In this document: piece by piece, positions 50,302 through 61,860 of the stretch
Layout of the letters: every line of letters begins with the position of its first letter
Position numbering within the stretch: the first letter of the stretch is position 1
DNA from: Begonia masoniana
Lineage: Eukaryota; Streptophyta; Magnoliopsida; Cucurbitales; Begoniaceae
Direction of reading: 5' to 3'
DNA: 64,000 nucleotides
NCBI GenBank assembly: GCA_022432975.1
Contig: CM039512.1
Coordinates: forward strand, 191,511 to 255,510
Program-made: the position numbers and the translations under genes
The notes under the pieces: model-generated
The model's database searches: none
What the model saw: the letters and a program-made list of their open reading frames with translations, nothing else
What the model was told of the DNA's origin: nothing

Positions 50302-51190
50302 ATTCTAATGCTCCTCTGCTCGCCTACGCCGAATCCTTCAATCTCTCTCTGCCGTCGCCGACGCCGACGCCGACGCCTTCAATCTAAATCGGAGCTCTCT
50401 GAAACTCTGAGTAAGTACAGGTATTCCCTCTAGCTCATCGTTCGATAGTTAGGGCCCCTAACTATTTTCAGTTGAGTTCCCTACTTCCCTTCTCTTTGAT
50501 CTCTCAGTTCCCTTCACAAATCGCAGACGCAGAATCATCTACGGTTCTGTCTTTCAGTCTCATCTTCACAGACTCGACTCTCGAGTCTCTCACCCTCGGC
50601 CTCGCCCTCGCAATCGCCGAAAACTCGCCGTCTCCTCTCACAGTCGCTGGTCAGTCGCACTCTCTCTTCGAGACTTCGACCATCTCTTCGACGAAAGTAA
50701 GCCCTAATTTATCGCTGAACTCTTCAGTTTACTCTCTGTTAGAAATATTTTTAGATAGTTTTAGCCATACCTTTAATTACCTTGTTGATAATGGCTTACA
50801 GTAAGTCTGCGATCTTTTGGTGGCCGGGAAAATGTGGGGAAAGAGTAAACAGTTGTTGATTTGATATTATTTTCTTTTCTTTGGTTTTCAAGTCACTGAA
50901 ATTGAAGAAAGTATTCAGATTGTTCTTGCTTTGGCCGGAAATGGTTGGATTGTAGTTTCTATTGAAAATGTTAGTATTTTACTTTGAATCAGAATTGCCT
51001 GTATATTAAAAAAATATTTTTTTTAATGGGAAAACCGAAACCGGACCAGAACCAGAACCGAAATTCTGGTCCGGTTCTGGTCTGGTCTTAAAATTTTTTT
51101 TGATGGTACCGGTCCTAAAAATTTAAAACCGAATATTATTGGTCCGGTTCTAATTTTTCTCAAAACCGGACCGGACCGGACCACGTACAC
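50302..51190. other. Gene-like patch next to a possible DNA-transposon end
   Basis: 50302-50820 has the look of a 5' UTR or first exon and intron: TCGCCGACGCCGACGCC repeats, CTCTGAAACTCTGAGTAAG, GACGAAAGTAAGCC, and TTACAGTAAG. 51030-51190 is built of CCGGTCCGGTTC/GAACCGGACC inverted repeats and ends GTACACCCCT; the reverse, AGGGGTGTAC followed by GGTCCGG repeats, resembles ends of plant hAT-like or other small DNA elements. A matching left end and a target duplication were not found. A transposon carrying a host gene fragment is possible but unproven. Confidence 0.3.
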
Positions 51191-51390
51191 CCCTATCGCC
51201 TGGTGAGGCGATCTGTGATCGCGCCTGGCCAACAGGAGGCGATCGATCGCCACTTTGTGGCGATCGATCGCCACACGCTCTGGAATTTTTCCAGAGCGTG
51301 GTGATCAGGAGGCGATCGCGTCGCCACCGCGGGCGATTGCGCCATAACGAGGGGCGATCGATCGCCCCAACAGGCGATCGATCGCCACCC
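51191..51390 (-). repeat. GGCGATCGATCGCC palindromic cassette of LTR A'
   Basis: At least six copies of GGCGATCG/CGATCGCC, including GGCGATCGATCGCC palindromes and a CGCTCTGG/CCAGAGCG hairpin (about 51276-51298). It occupies the place of the GCTGCATTATGCAGC cassette in LTR A, yet the repeated word is different. Confidence 0.7.
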
Positions 51391-51467
51391 TCACTGCCTC
51401 CCTCTCCCTTTCTTTTCTCATTCCTCTTTCTTTCTCTTCCCCTGCTTCTCTATACGCCTAACACCCT

Positions 51468-51640
51468 CCTTCACCATTTCATCAACACAAACATCAAATA
51501 TACATTCAAACCTACTCACTCAAAATCTTATCCATTCCTCACTTTGTCAATCCCCTCCTTCACCATTTCATCAACACAAACATCAAATATACATTCAAAC
51601 CTACTCACTCAAAATCTTATCCATTCCTCACTTCATCAAT
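51468..51640 (-). repeat. 89-bp tandem duplication in LTR A'
   Basis: CTCCTTCACCATTTCATCAA and the following 69 bases occur at 51468 and again at 51557 with near-identity. Confidence 0.85.
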
Positions 51641-52000
51641 CACCCAAAATGACAACTTAAAACTCAATTAAAACATAACCCGTTTTCATAGAAACAAACC
51701 GCGTGGATATATTTAAAAATCGAACATTTCCCTAATACCGAACATTTGCAAAATACATTTCCAAAACGTTTTAAAACAACTCAAAACGTAACCTATCTAC
51801 TATCCAGAACCAATCATCCTAAAATGTTCTATCTATACAAATATTTTCCTTAAACTTATCCAAAACATCCCAAAATACGTACATACATCCCCACGGGTCG
51901 TGAAACGCCTCGACTGCGCCAACACACCACCGCCACCATCCTCCGTCAACTGCATCACTCTTCGGTGGAGGGATCTCGTCCTCACCTATGTCGAAGTCAC

Positions 52001-52600
52001 CTACACCATACAGACCCACTATGAGATAAAAATCTCAGTAAGGCTCGTAAATGTAAATGCATGCTTGTGCATATGAGTTCATAAATCGTGCAACCATTTC
52101 TTATCTTTACATCGTGGGTGTCACCGAGATCTCAACCCCCTAACCGGAGAGGGCACGTCCAGCGGTCGGACTACCTTTTCCACCTAGAGGAGGGGGTACA
52201 AGCTTACAATACGTACAGTCGTGCCTGAGCCCCATCTCGCATGACCATAACATACATGAGTTCATATTAGATGCGGTATCGTGACAGACCCGTAATCGAT
52301 CTACACAATAGATCAATAGCCCCTCTCCAGGCCGGATCGCCATTTTCTTTAAAACATAGTGCGGAAATTCCTTTTCATGCTCTTTTAAAATACGTGATGC
52401 GTGAACAATTTATAACATAATTTAAACATACATCATACGTACCATCAAGACAATAAAAGCAATTAAAGACATAACCTATAAAACAACTAAACCTAACTAC
52501 CCAACCAAAACAATTTAAACAAACGCGTCACCAAAACTCCTCGAGACAACATCGACGTACGATGTAGGCCAATAGGCCAGAATAAGTCACGAGAACTTAC
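52001..52600 (-). other. Putative structured intron domain of LTR A'
   Basis: Donor GAG|GTAAGT (52595-52600), hairpin GGCC-TATT-GGCC (52567-52578). CCTACATCGTAC (52557-52568) can pair with 52000-52011 over all 12 positions with two G-U pairs. The second hairpin GAGAT-TTTT-ATCTC is perfect (52023-52036). Confidence 0.5.
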
Positions 52601-53188
52601 CTCGTGTCTGATGCAATCCAAGCTCCGTCCACGAGCGTTCACCTAGAGCAATTTCACATTATTATCGTCAAAACGAGTTGAAACTATTAAACGTCTAAAT
52701 TTAATGAAACCTTAACTAAAGAAATTCCTTAAAGCTCTAATTTGATTCCTTGAAACACTTTTATCGAGCGTTCAACACTCGATACCTCAAAACTTCTATT
52801 AACGAGCTTTTTCTAAAACCCCTAAAATTCTCTAATTTTAACTTTTCTCACAAATCAATTTAACTTCGTCCAACAACGTTCAATACGTTCTTTACATTCA
52901 CAATCACAATAAACCTATCAACCTCGAACCCTAAATCACGATTTTCACAAACCCTAAACGAAACTCTAATCGTTTTTAACTCCGCAAAACTAAGAACTAA
53001 GGCCGGGAAACGTTAGAGACTTACTTAGAATCGTGAATGGAGAAGAAAACACAAAGAACGGAGGTCGATTGAAGTAAGAACGAGCATCGGCAAAGGAGAA
53101 TCGTGTGAGGGAGAGAAAGGAGTCGCGAGAGGAGGGAGAGAAAACCAGAGAGAATCATGATCTGGAGAAGAGAAAGAGAAGAATGAAG

Positions 53189-53203
53189 TTTTTAATATAA
53201 TTT
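53189..53203 (-). promoter_or_regulatory. TATA-like box of LTR A'
   Basis: The minus strand reads AATTATATTAAAAA, followed by a CT-rich leader, matching LTR A at 628-645. Confidence 0.45.
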
Positions 53204-53585
53204 GCTTTGAAAATTACCTTTTTGCCCTTCCTTTGATTCTCTATTTATTTCGTTCTTTGTTTCGTTAATTAACCGACGATTCGGTTTCTCCAAATCTCCT
53301 TATTTCGCCAATAAATCCAACTTATCAGTAGGGTTCTATTAAAACCGTTCGTTCGTAATTCGGACCTCGTTTACTATTTTTACCAAAGTATCCCTTAGAT
53401 TATGATAAACGTAATTCTCGTAAAAATTAGCGTTAGACTTCAAATTCCCGAAATTTTCTTAAAATCCTCATAAATCATTAAGTTCATAATAACGTTTTCT
53501 TTTCATAAAGTGAACTTGATTTGACATATTAACAAAAATGTCATTTACATTAAAATAATAATAGTCCATACAGCCGGGTATTACA

Positions 53586-54550
53586 CCTCCATTCGAAATC
53601 GACTTTTTCCTCAAGGACGTAAGTCTTATGGCTTCTCCATGTTCCATGCAAAATAGTTTACGTCTCATCCCCCTAGGTGATCCAATTTCAAGCACATAGG
53701 AAAGTGTATGTTTGCTTCCATAGTCTAATCCACTGCATTTAGAATCCACCCAACAAAATTTTTTAGAAAAAAAAAACTGAAATTTATTTTGTCTTCTAGA
53801 TTTTTCAACTTGGATACATTTTTTCATGTCTTTCGTAATGACATTATTATTGTCTATACTTTAGTAAGCAAGTTTTTTTGAGATTTCTTCGTATGAAGAG
53901 TTATTCCACTTGCCCTAAGATCTTGACACATTTTTAGCACTTCTACGATTGATAAGAACATTTATAGTCAAGTTTTAAATTCTAGTAGTCAAAATAAATT
54001 TAATGTTTTTTTTTTAGCAACACTACTAGATTCGTAAACGCTAATTATCTATCAATAACTTCTCTCCGTCAATAATTATCATTACAACCTCCTATCTCAC
54101 ACTTCCCTTTTCTATGTATAATAACCCTATCTTACTAACTCTGACTCTCCAATAACTTTCCAAGAAACTAACAAAAACTAAGTTTATAAACATATTATAT
54201 AATTATCAAAATACTCCTATGATTATTTCCTAACAATACTCCCTTATTCGAAATTGCCTTTTTCCTCAAGGTCGTAAGTCGTATAGCTTCTCCATGTTCC
54301 ATGCAAAATAGTTTACGTCTCATCCCACTAGGTGATCCGATTTCAAGCCCATAGGATAATGTATGTTTGCTTCTATAGTCTAATCCACCTCATTTAGAAT
54401 TCAACCCACAAAATTTTTCAAAAAAGAAACTGAAATTTATTTTGTCTTCTAGATTTCTTCAACTTGGATACATTTTTTCATGTCTTTCGTGATGACGTCA
54501 TTATTGTTTATACTTTAGTGAGCAAGTTTTTTTTGCGATTTCTTCGTATT
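53586..54550. repeat. Tandem repeat block 3a, left part
   Basis: Resumes directly after LTR A' in the phrase CCATTCGAAATCGAC. It holds about one and a half 650-bp units (landmarks at 53610 and 54269). The minus-strand frame 53468-53827 runs from LTR A' into the repeat and is not a gene. Confidence 0.85.
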
Positions 54551-55800
54551 TGAAAAATTACGATTAGTTCTACGGTGTCACACAGGGTGTTACAGGATGT
54601 TACGTGTGACACCGATGATAAATGCAATGATGGACAATATAAAAACGCGGAAATAAATGACACAGGAGGTTGGTGACGCAGTTTGGCAACAGCCTACGTC
54701 TGCGGGGCAACGCCCAGATATAAAAACATTTCTTTGAGTTCACGAAATTACAAGACAATCGGACTTATACAAATAAAGACTCCATCTTATCTTTGTCGCC
54801 GCCTCTAGCTAACTTCCTCAAGGAAACTGTTTTTGCGAGATCTCCTCGACTTTAGAACGACCTCTCCCGAGATCTAGATAACAACAAGATCCCCTTGTTG
54901 TTGGTTCCTCCCGAAACCCGTGTTATGGCAAGATCCTCTCGCCCACGATCAAGAACGACAAGCTCCCCTTGTCTAAGAAACAGAACTCCTCTCGAGTTCG
55001 AATGCAGCCTCCTCCCGAGACTGAGCTTCAATGAAGAACAAATAATATTGCCTCCTGGGACACCTCCTGGAACACCAGATCGAAGTTCTCAGATGCGATA
55101 CACAACACACTCAGTAGAACGATGAAATCCACAGATTAAGTCGAGTGTGTAAAACAATCACTAACTCAAACGCAGAAGCGATGAGAGTGAAAGAAAACCG
55201 ACGACACAAGAAACGAATAAAGCTTTTCCCACAAAAATCAAAACTCCGTCATCAATCGGTTTTCACAGAAAAGGTTTTCACAGAAAACGAAAACCTTAAA
55301 TAGCCTTGGTAACTTCCATATCTTCAATTTGTTCAGTTACCAAATCGGATTTACTGTCGCAATAAATAAGGAAAACAAATCTTAACAAATTTGGTTGTGT
55401 GACACTCCGTGTGACACTTTAGGAAAGTTTCCATAACAACTCAGATATTCATCCAAAAATTCAGGAAAGCATCCCATTAATCATGGGAACTCAGAGCCCA
55501 GCAAATCATGCCAAATCTACAGCAAATCAACTTTCCAAATAAAACTTTTCCAAAAAACAAGTGCATATACCTTTTTCAATAACTTTCCAAATAATCAAGT
55601 TTCCTTATTTTTCTCTTCCACAGAATCTTCATCATTGATATTAGGACGCCATCCAATAATCAGAATCGGCTATTTCTTGATCACCAAGAATTAAATCATC
55701 AAATTGAAAAATAATGAAATTAACATATTATCTTCATAAATATGTATATATATTGCCAAAAATACAATTGCCAACACATATGCAAATCTTTGCATTTACA
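54551..55800. mobile_element. Solo LTR or small non-autonomous LTR element in the tandem repeat
   Basis: TGAAAAATTACG...GCATTTACA is flanked by perfect GTATT duplications (54546-54550 and 55801-55805), and excision rejoins the repeat phrase TTCTTCGTAT...TTGTTCCACTTG. It is 1250 bp. TTTGGCAACAGCCTACGTCTGCGG (about 54681-54704) resembles a phrase common in plant copia-type LTRs. GTGTCACA/TGTGACAC words near the left end recur at about 55396-55413. The frame at 54895-55125 is not recognised. Confidence 0.8.
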
Positions 55801-56590
55801 GTATTAATAATTGTTCCACTTGCCGTATGGTCTTGACACATCTGTAGCACTTCTACGATTGATATGAACATTTATAGTCAAGTTTTATATTCTAGTAGTC
55901 AAAATAAATCTAATGTTTTTTTCTTAGCAACAATGCTAGATTCGGAAACGCTAATTATCTATCAATAACTTTTCTTCGTCAATAATCATCATCACAACAT
56001 CCTATCTCACACTCCCCTTTTTCTATGTATAATAACCCTCTCTTACTAACTCCAACTCTCCAATAACTATTCAAGAAACTAACAAAAACTAAGTTTATAA
56101 ACATATTATATAACTATCAAAATATTCATATGATTATTTCCTAACAGTACTCCCCATTTGTAATCAAATTTTTCCTGAAGGTTGTAAGTCGTATGGCTTC
56201 TCCATGTTCCATGAAAAATAGTTTACGTCTCATCCCACTACGGGATCTGATTTCAAGCCCATAGGATAGTGTATGTTTGCTTCCATAGTCTAATCCACCT
56301 CATTTAGAATCCAAGCCACAAATTTTTTTAAAAAAAAAAACTGAAATTTATTTTGTCTTCTAGATTTTTCAACTTGGATACATTTTTTCATGTCTTTCGT
56401 AATGACATCATTATTGTCTATACTTTAGTAAGCATGTTTTTTTGCAATTTCTTCGTATGAAGAGTTGTTCCACTTGCCTTAAGGTCTTGACACGTCTTTA
56501 GCACTTCTACAATTGATATGAACTTTTATATTCAAATTTTAAATTCTAGTAGTCAAAATAAATTTAATTTTTTTTTTCTAGAATTTTGAA
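55801..56590. repeat. Tandem repeat block 3a, right part
   Basis: One 650-bp unit and part of the next, ending where the extended parent segment GTGAAGAGATATTCTTATAA begins. Confidence 0.85.
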
Positions 56591-59500
56591 TACATATGTG
56601 AAGAGATATTCTTATAAAATAAAATTTAAATAGTTTGGAATGTCAAGGTCATTACGATGTCTAAAGTTCTTGTACTAGACAACTACTACTCAAGATATGA
56701 GGAATAATTTGTAATGTTTACTAGAATACTATTGACAATGGTGTTAAAAAATTACATCTTAAAATTGGTTTACTTGATGACTTAAAACTAATTAGAATCT
56801 GTATGTGAAGCAAGAGATACTTAGATTGGAGTAGTAGGAAAGAGAGAAAAAGTGTAGAGGAATAAGAGAAAAAAATCTTAGTTTTCATGATTCATCTTCA
56901 GGTTGATAGAAACTAATTTTCACAAAGGTCGTTTTATTAATTCGCGGTGCAATATGCTTCGGCTTCCAAACTAGGATCTCAATCTATAACATGTTTCAAC
57001 ATCTCTTTATCAATAGCGGTATAGGTTGATGCGTAGAAAATTCCATTACATTAAATAAACTAATTTTACAAGAAAAAGAATCTTAAAACTAACCACAAAT
57101 CTTTGCAAAAATGCTAGATTCGGAAACGCTAATTATCTATCAATAACGTTTCTTCGTCAATAATCATCATCACAACTTCATATCTCACACTCCCCTATTC
57201 TATGTATAATAACCCTCTCTTATTAACTCTCCAATAACTTTCTAAGAAACTAACAAAAACTAAGTTTATAAAAATATTTGTATAATTATTAAAATACTTC
57301 TGTGATTATTTCCTAACAATACTCCCTTATTCGAAATCAACTTTTTCCTCAAAGTCGTAAGTCGTATGGCTTCTCCATGTTCCATGCAAAATATTTTACG
57401 TGTAATCCCAATAGGTAATCCGATTTCAAGCCCATAGGATAGTGTATGTTTGCTTCCATAGTCTAATCCACCTCATTTAGAATCCAACCCACAATTTTTT
57501 TTTTTTAAAATGAAATTTATTTTGTCTTCTAGATTTTTCAAGTTGTATACATTTTTCATGTCTTTCGTGATGACATCATTATTGTCTATACTTTAGTAAG
57601 CAAGTTTTTTTGCGATTTCTTCGTATGAAGAGTTGTTCCACTTGCCATAAGGTCTTGACACATCTTTAGCACTTCAACAATTGATATGAACATTTATAGT
57701 CAAGTTTTAAATTCTAGTAATCAAAATAAATCTAATGTTTTTTCTTAGCAACACTGCTAGATTCGGAAATGCTAATCATCTATCAATAACTTCTCTTTGT
57801 CAATAATCATCATCACAACCTTCTATCTCACACTCCCCTTTTCTATGTATAATAACCCTCTCTTACTAACTCTAACTCTCCAATAGCTTTACCAGAATCT
57901 GTATGTGAAGCAAGAGATACTTAGATTGGAGTAGTAGGAAAGAGAGAAAAAGTATAGAGGAATAAGAGAAAAAAATCTTAGTTTTCATGATTGAACTTAG
58001 AAGGACTTTTCATGATTCATCTTCAGGTTGATAGAAACTAATTTTCACAAAGATCGTTTTATTCATTTGCGATGCAATATGTTTCGACTTCCAAACTAGG
58101 ATATCAATCTATAACATGTTTCAACATCTCTTTATCAATAGCGGTATAGGTTGATGCGTAGAAAATTTCATTACATTAAATAAACAAATTTTACAAGAAA
58201 AAGAATCTTAAAACTAACCCCAAATCTTAGCAACAATGCTAGATTCGGAAACGCTAATTATCTATCCATAACTTTTCTTCGTCAATAATCATCATCACAA
58301 CTTCATATCTCACACTCCCCTATTCTATGTATAATAACCCTCTCTTATTAACTCTCCAATAACTTTCTAAGAAACTAACAAAAACTAAGTTTATAAAAAT
58401 ATTTGTATAATTATTAAAATACTTCTGTGATTATTTCCTAAACAATACTCCCTTATTCGAAATCAACTTTTTCCTCAAAGTCGTAAGTCGTATGCTTCTC
58501 CATGTTCCATGCAAAATATTTTACGTGTAATCCCAATAGGTAATCCGATTTCAAGCCCATAGGATAGTGTATGTTTGCTTCCATAGTCTAATCCACCTCA
58601 TTTAGAATCAACCCACAATTTTTTTTTTTTTAAAATGAAATTTATTTTGTCTTCTAGATTTTCAAGTTGTATACATTTTTCATGTCTTTCGTGATGACAT
58701 CATTATTGTCTATACTTTAGTAAGCAAGTTTTTTGCGATTTCTTCGTATGAAGAGTTGTTCCACTTGCCATAAGGTCTTGACACATCTTTAGCACTTCAA
58801 CCATTGATATGAACATTTATAGTCAAGTTTTAAATTCTAGTAATCAAAATAAATCTAATGTTTTTTTCTTAGCAACACTGCTAGATTCGGAAATGCTAAT
58901 CATCTATCAATAACTCTCTTTGTCAATAATCATCATCACAACCTTCTATCTCACACTCCCCTTTTCTATGTATAATAACCCTCTCTTACTAACTCTAACT
59001 CTCCAATAGCTTTACCAGAATCTGTATGTGAAGCAAGAGATACTTAGATTGGAGTAGTAGGAAAGAGAGAAAAAGTATAGAGGAATAAGAGAAAAAAATC
59101 TTAGTTTTCATGATTGAACTTAGAGGACCTTTTCATGATTCATCTTCAGGTTGATAGAAACTAATTTCACAAAGATCGTTTTATTCATTTGCGATGCAAT
59201 ATGTTTCGACTTCCAAACTAGGATATCAATCTATAACATGTTTCAACATCTCTTTATCAATAGCGGTATAGGTTGATGCGTAGAAAATTTCATTACATTA
59301 AATAAACAAATTTTACAAGAAAAAGAATCTTAAAACTAACCCCAAATCTTAGCAACAATGCTAGATTCGGAAACGCTAATTATCTATCCATAACTTTTCT
59401 TCGTCAATAATCATCATCACAACTTCCTATCTCACACTCCCATTTTCTATGTATAATAACCCTCTCTTACAACTCTAACTCTCCAATAACTTTCCAAGAA

Positions 59501-59714
59501 ACTAATAAAAACTAAGTTTATAAACATATTATATAATTATCAAAATACTCCTATGATTATTTCCTAACAATACTCTCCCATTCGAAATCGACATTTTCTT
59601 AAAGCTCGTAAGTCATATGGCTTCTCCATGTTCCATGCAAAATAGTTTACGTCTCATCTCATGAGGTGATTCGATTTCAAGCTCATAGGATAGTGTATGT
59701 TTTTTTTCCATAGT
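56591..59714. repeat. Tandem repeat block 3b with a 1.12-kb higher-order duplication
   Basis: Contains the extended parent segment (56591-57110) and then repeat units. The novel junction CCAATAGCTTTACCAGAATC occurs at 57880 and at 59003, 1123 bases apart, showing that a composite unit was duplicated in tandem. The middle copy differs from its neighbours largely by single-base losses (for example TATGGCTTC to TATGCTTC). Confidence 0.85.
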
Positions 59715-59719
59715 CTAAT

Positions 59720-60109
59720 TGATGTAGCGGAAATTGCAGAAAATTATCAGAACTCACAAAAGTTGTTGAACCGCGCACGATTACCAGCAGTTGTCTTCTA
59801 AAATCTGTTGAATCGCCCACGATTACCAGATCAAAGGCATCAATTTTGAAATCCTAAAAGATATTGAAAACTGGTAAAAAGAGTCAAATCTTTATCAAAT
59901 CAATCCTCCATACAAAAGCAACTAAAGGGAATTAAATACCCATAAAATTTGACATCTAAGGAAACAAAATAAATTCCTAAAGGAAATCAAATAAACTAAA
60001 ATAAAGAAACCAAATAAACTTTTAAATAAAATAAAATAAAATAAACTAAGGAAACCATAGATTTTAGAAAATATGGAAATTAATCTGTAAAATGCAACAT
60101 TTTGCATCA
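59720..60109 (-). repeat. 3' LTR of the miniature element (390 bp)
   Basis: Includes only about five AAAAT steps (about 60018-60043), plus a non-repetitive stretch CCCATAAAATTTGACATC that the other LTR has lost. Confidence 0.88.
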
Positions 60110-60303
60110 TTCTTCCGAGTTGAAAAGAAATTTGTCCTCAAATTTGTTGGAGCGACATCGTCAGGGCGGAAAATCAATGAGGAAGTCCGCCTGGAAAGCA
60201 TCGTCAAACTCAGTGATAAAATATTGGACTGACGCTAGAACATCGGGGCCGTGAGACACCTGCTTGCCGAAGAAAATGAAGACAACTCCGGTTTGCACTA
60301 TCT

Positions 60304-60558
60304 CTACATCGAACGCTCATCATCCTCGTGTTCGAAACCCAAAAAATTGACCTCTTCGAGCCTCGCCTCTCGGCCCCCTCCTCTGTTTCGCCAATTTTGG
60401 TTGACGAGTAACGTATCCATCTTGGTCGCTAATTGATCCATAATCAATTCGAATCGTTGCTCAATTATTTGTCCAAGTCGTTCTTCTAACACAGCTTCAT
60501 TGTTGCGGTCATAAATCTCTTCAACTCGCTGTTGTCGCTGATTTCTTCGGCCCGCCAT
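60304..60558 (-). pseudogene. N-terminal gag fragment of a Ty3/gypsy element
   Basis: An 84-codon frame starts 18 bases after the primer site, as gypsy gag normally does. It begins MAGRRNQRQQRVEEIYDRNN and has LEERLGQIIEQRFE and MDQLATKMD, the charged, coiled-coil-prone start seen in many plant gypsy gag proteins, followed by a glycine/arginine patch. The usual capsid domain and zinc knuckle are missing: the frame stops at 60304, and the interior ends about 195 bases later. It is therefore a truncated remnant, although the short frame itself is open. Confidence 0.75.
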
Positions 60559-60575
60559 GGAAGCAAGAATCGTTT

Positions 60576-60588
60576 GGCTTTGAAACCA
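60576..60588 (-). other. Primer-binding site of the miniature element, decayed
   Basis: The minus strand reads TGGTTTCAAAGCC, two changes from the initiator-Met type TGGTATCAGAGCC, two bases from the LTR end. Confidence 0.7.
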
Positions 60589-60590
60589 AC

Positions 60591-61860
60591 TGATGCAGCA
60601 AAAATTGCAGAAAATTATTGGAACTCACAAAAGCTGTTGAACTGCGCACGATTACCAGCAGTTGTCTTCTAAAATCTGTTGAATCGAGCACGATTACCAG
60701 ATCAAAGGAATCAATTTCGAAATCCTAAGAGAGATCGAAAACTGGTAAAAAGAGTCAAATCTTTATCAAATCAATCCTCCATACAAAAGCAACTAAATGG
60801 AATTAAATAAAATAAAATAAAATAAAATAAAATAAAATAAAATAAAATAAAATAAAATAAAATAAAATAAAATAAAATAAAATAAAATAAAATAAAATAA
60901 AATAAAATAAAATAAAATAAAATAAAATAAAATAAAATAAAATAAAATAAAATAAAATAAAATAAAATAAAATAAAATAAAATAAAATAAAATAAAATAA
61001 AATAAAATAAAATAAAATAAAATAAAATAAAATAAAATAAAATAAAATAAAATAAAATAAAATAAAATAAAATAAAATAAAATAAAATAAAATAAAATAA
61101 AATAAAATAAAATAAAATAAAATAAAATAAAATAAAATAAAATAAAATAAAATAAAATAAAATAAAATAAAATAAAATAAAATAAAATAAAATAAAATAA
61201 AATAAAATAAAATAAAATAAAATAAAATAAAATAAAATAAAATAAAATAAAATAAAATAAAATAAAATAAAATAAAATAAAATAAAATAAAATAAAATAA
61301 AATAAAATAAAATAAAATAAAATAAAATAAAATAAAATAAAATAAAATAAAATAAAATAAAATAAAATAAAATAAAATAAAATAAAATAAAATAAAATAA
61401 AATAAAATAAAATAAAATAAAATAAAATAAAATAAAATAAAATAAAATAAAATAAAATAAAATAAAATAAAATAAAATAAAATAAAATAAAATAAAATAA
61501 AATAAAATAAAATAAAATAAAATAAAATAAAATAAAATAAAATAAAATAAAATAAAATAAAATAAAATAAAATAAAATAAAATAAAATAAAATAAAATAA
61601 AATAAAATAAAATAAAATAAAATAAAATAAAATAAAATAAAATAAAATAAAATAAAATAAAATAAAATAAAATAAAATAAAATAAAATAAAATAAAATAA
61701 AATAAAATAAAATAAAATAAAATAAAATAAAATAAAATAAAATAAAATAAAATAAAATAAAATAAAATAAAATAAAATAAAATAAAATAAAATAAAATAA
61801 GGAAACCATAGATTTTAGAAAATATGGAAATTAATCTGTAAAAGACATCATTTTGCATCA
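60591..61860 (-). repeat. 5' LTR of the miniature element, expanded (1270 bp)
   Basis: Same ends as the 390-bp LTR, but the middle has been replaced by an AAAAT array of nearly 1 kb. Apart from the array the two are close (for example GTAGCGG/GCAGCAA and AATGCAACATT/AAGACATCATT). Confidence 0.88.
60803..61800 (+). repeat. (AAAAT)n microsatellite, about 199 copies
   Basis: An unbroken 5-bp repeat across 16 lines of sequence. Fifteen bases hold three units, so long frames stay open on the minus strand (repeated FILFY), which is an artefact. Confidence 0.97.

Larger units (their letters stand above)
51191..53585 (-). mobile_element. LTR A' (inverted, incomplete copy of family A)
   Basis: The minus strand starts TGTAATACCCGGCTG at 53585 and follows LTR A: TATA-like box and CT-rich leader, donor and hairpin, the TAGGTGGAAA...GGTAGTCCGACCGCTGG block (about 52158-52190), acceptor-like site, GAGGAC hairpin and CACGACCCGTGGGGATG (about 51889-51905). 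Its 3' end, beyond the GATCGATCGCC cassette, is cut off at 51190 by the gene-like patch. The target duplication could not be established. Confidence 0.75.
59720..61860 (-). mobile_element. Miniature Ty3/gypsy element with two LTRs
   Basis: Direct LTRs 59720-60109 and 60591-61860 start TGATG(T/C)AGC and end TTTTGCATCA. They surround only 481 bases. Target duplication is CTAAT (59715-59719) against CCAAT (61861-61865), one change. Minus-strand orientation is shown by the primer site, by the gag start next to it and by GAGGACAAATTTC before the left LTR. It is an internal-deletion derivative: it keeps the first part of gag and the last bases of the interior but no protease, RT or integrase, so it would need proteins from another element. 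Confidence 0.88.
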
